A DNA stretch of 12,515 bases from Acidobacteria subdivision 2 bacterium RH1 MAG20 (GTDB lineage Bacteria > Acidobacteriota > Terriglobia > Terriglobales > Acidobacteriaceae): contig NFUO01000493.1 in NCBI GenBank assembly GCA_002197545.1, positions 1 through 12,515 of the forward strand. Reading direction: 5' to 3'. The position numbers and the translations under genes are program-made. Positions 12,266 through 12,515 of this stretch are shown one piece after another (within the stretch, counting starts at the first letter, position 1; each line of letters begins with the position of its first letter). The notes beneath the pieces are model-generated. The model did not search any database and had not been told where the DNA came from. It worked only from the letters and a program-made list of their open reading frames with translations.

Positions 12266-12515
12266 ATGCGTACCATCCGGATTTTACTTGCGTTTCTTGC
12301 GCTGGCCATACCGGCTACACTGTTCGGGCAGCTACGGGTATCCATCACGCTTGACCCGCCTGCCCTGTTCGTCTACGAGCAACCCAATTGTTCCGGTGAT
12401 GGTTATCTGTGGACCCCGGGTTACTGGGCGTATGACGACAGCGTTTCCGATTATTACTGGGTGCCTGGCGCGTGGGTAATGCCGCCCGAAGAGAGTCTTC
12501 TTTGGACGCCTGGCT
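12266..12515 (+). CDS. WXXGXW-repeat (YXWXPGYW) secreted protein, 5' part; runs off the window
   Basis: ATG at 12266 with AAAGGA 5 bases upstream; the frame is open to the window end, giving 83 residues. A signal peptide is clear (MRTIRILLAFLALAIPATLFG, cleavage near residue 21). The mature part starts with a short strand region ending PPALFVYEQP, then shows three copies of the repeat: YLWTPGYWAY, YYWVPGAWV and LLWTPG (cut by the edge). This pattern is that of the WXXGXW repeat proteins (PF12779, BcpO-related), small exported proteins of unknown function usually seen in Gram-negative soil bacteria. The 3' end is missing, so the repeat number is unknown. Confidence 0.85.
   Translation, partial: MRTIRILLAFLALAIPATLFGQLRVSITLDPPALFVYEQPNCSGDGYLWTPGYWAYDDSVSDYYWVPGAWVMPPEESLLWTPG

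Overview
The window most resembles a chromosomal stretch of an Acidobacteriota (class Terriglobia, family Acidobacteriaceae-like) genome. GC content is moderately high. The genes are a patchwork of short transcription units on both strands. Several proteins are of types common in soil acidobacteria: an alginate-lyase-family protein, a Crp/Fnr regulator lacking the cAMP-contact arginine, a receiver domain with a zinc ribbon, and many small secreted Tyr/Gly-, Gln- or Trp-rich proteins. This placement rests on protein character only; there is no rRNA or other taxonomic marker.

Left part (1-4240): the C-terminal end of an alginate-lyase-family polysaccharide lyase (+) converges on an SDR oxidoreductase (-) across a strong hairpin. 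After a ~450-base stretch holding an extended -10 promoter for the SDR and a possible 57-aa ORF, a PP2C-type Ser/Thr phosphatase overlaps by 10 bases a 496-aa outer-membrane porin of OprB type. Lyase, SDR and porin would suit uptake and catabolism of uronic-acid polysaccharides, but this is inference.

Central part (4199-6780): three minus-strand genes encode envelope or stress proteins in the order SYLF-domain lipid-binding protein, 49-aa lmo0937-type membrane peptide, and secreted Gln/Arg-rich protein with an aromatic C-terminal domain. A two-tier hairpin lies between the first two and a 17-bp hairpin follows the third. A 616-base gap then separates the SYLF gene from a divergent Crp/Fnr gene.

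Regulatory part (6781-8640): the Crp/Fnr-type regulator is followed by a receiver-zinc-ribbon protein and an 82-aa hydrophilic protein. Near-identical 16-bp palindromes (TGTGCA-N4-TGAACA) lie upstream of the Crp gene and of the receiver gene. This suggests autoregulation plus control of the response regulator and is the best lead in the window.

Right part (8640-12515): all plus strand, all exported. It holds a zinc-dependent phospholipase C family protein, a Tyr/Gly/His-rich secreted protein, a LolA-like predicted periplasmic protein, and the start of a WXXGXW-repeat protein cut by the window edge. Hairpins separate several of these.

No tRNA, rRNA, CRISPR array, insertion sequence or prophage signature was seen. 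I found no clear new defence or mobile system; the main interest is regulatory.
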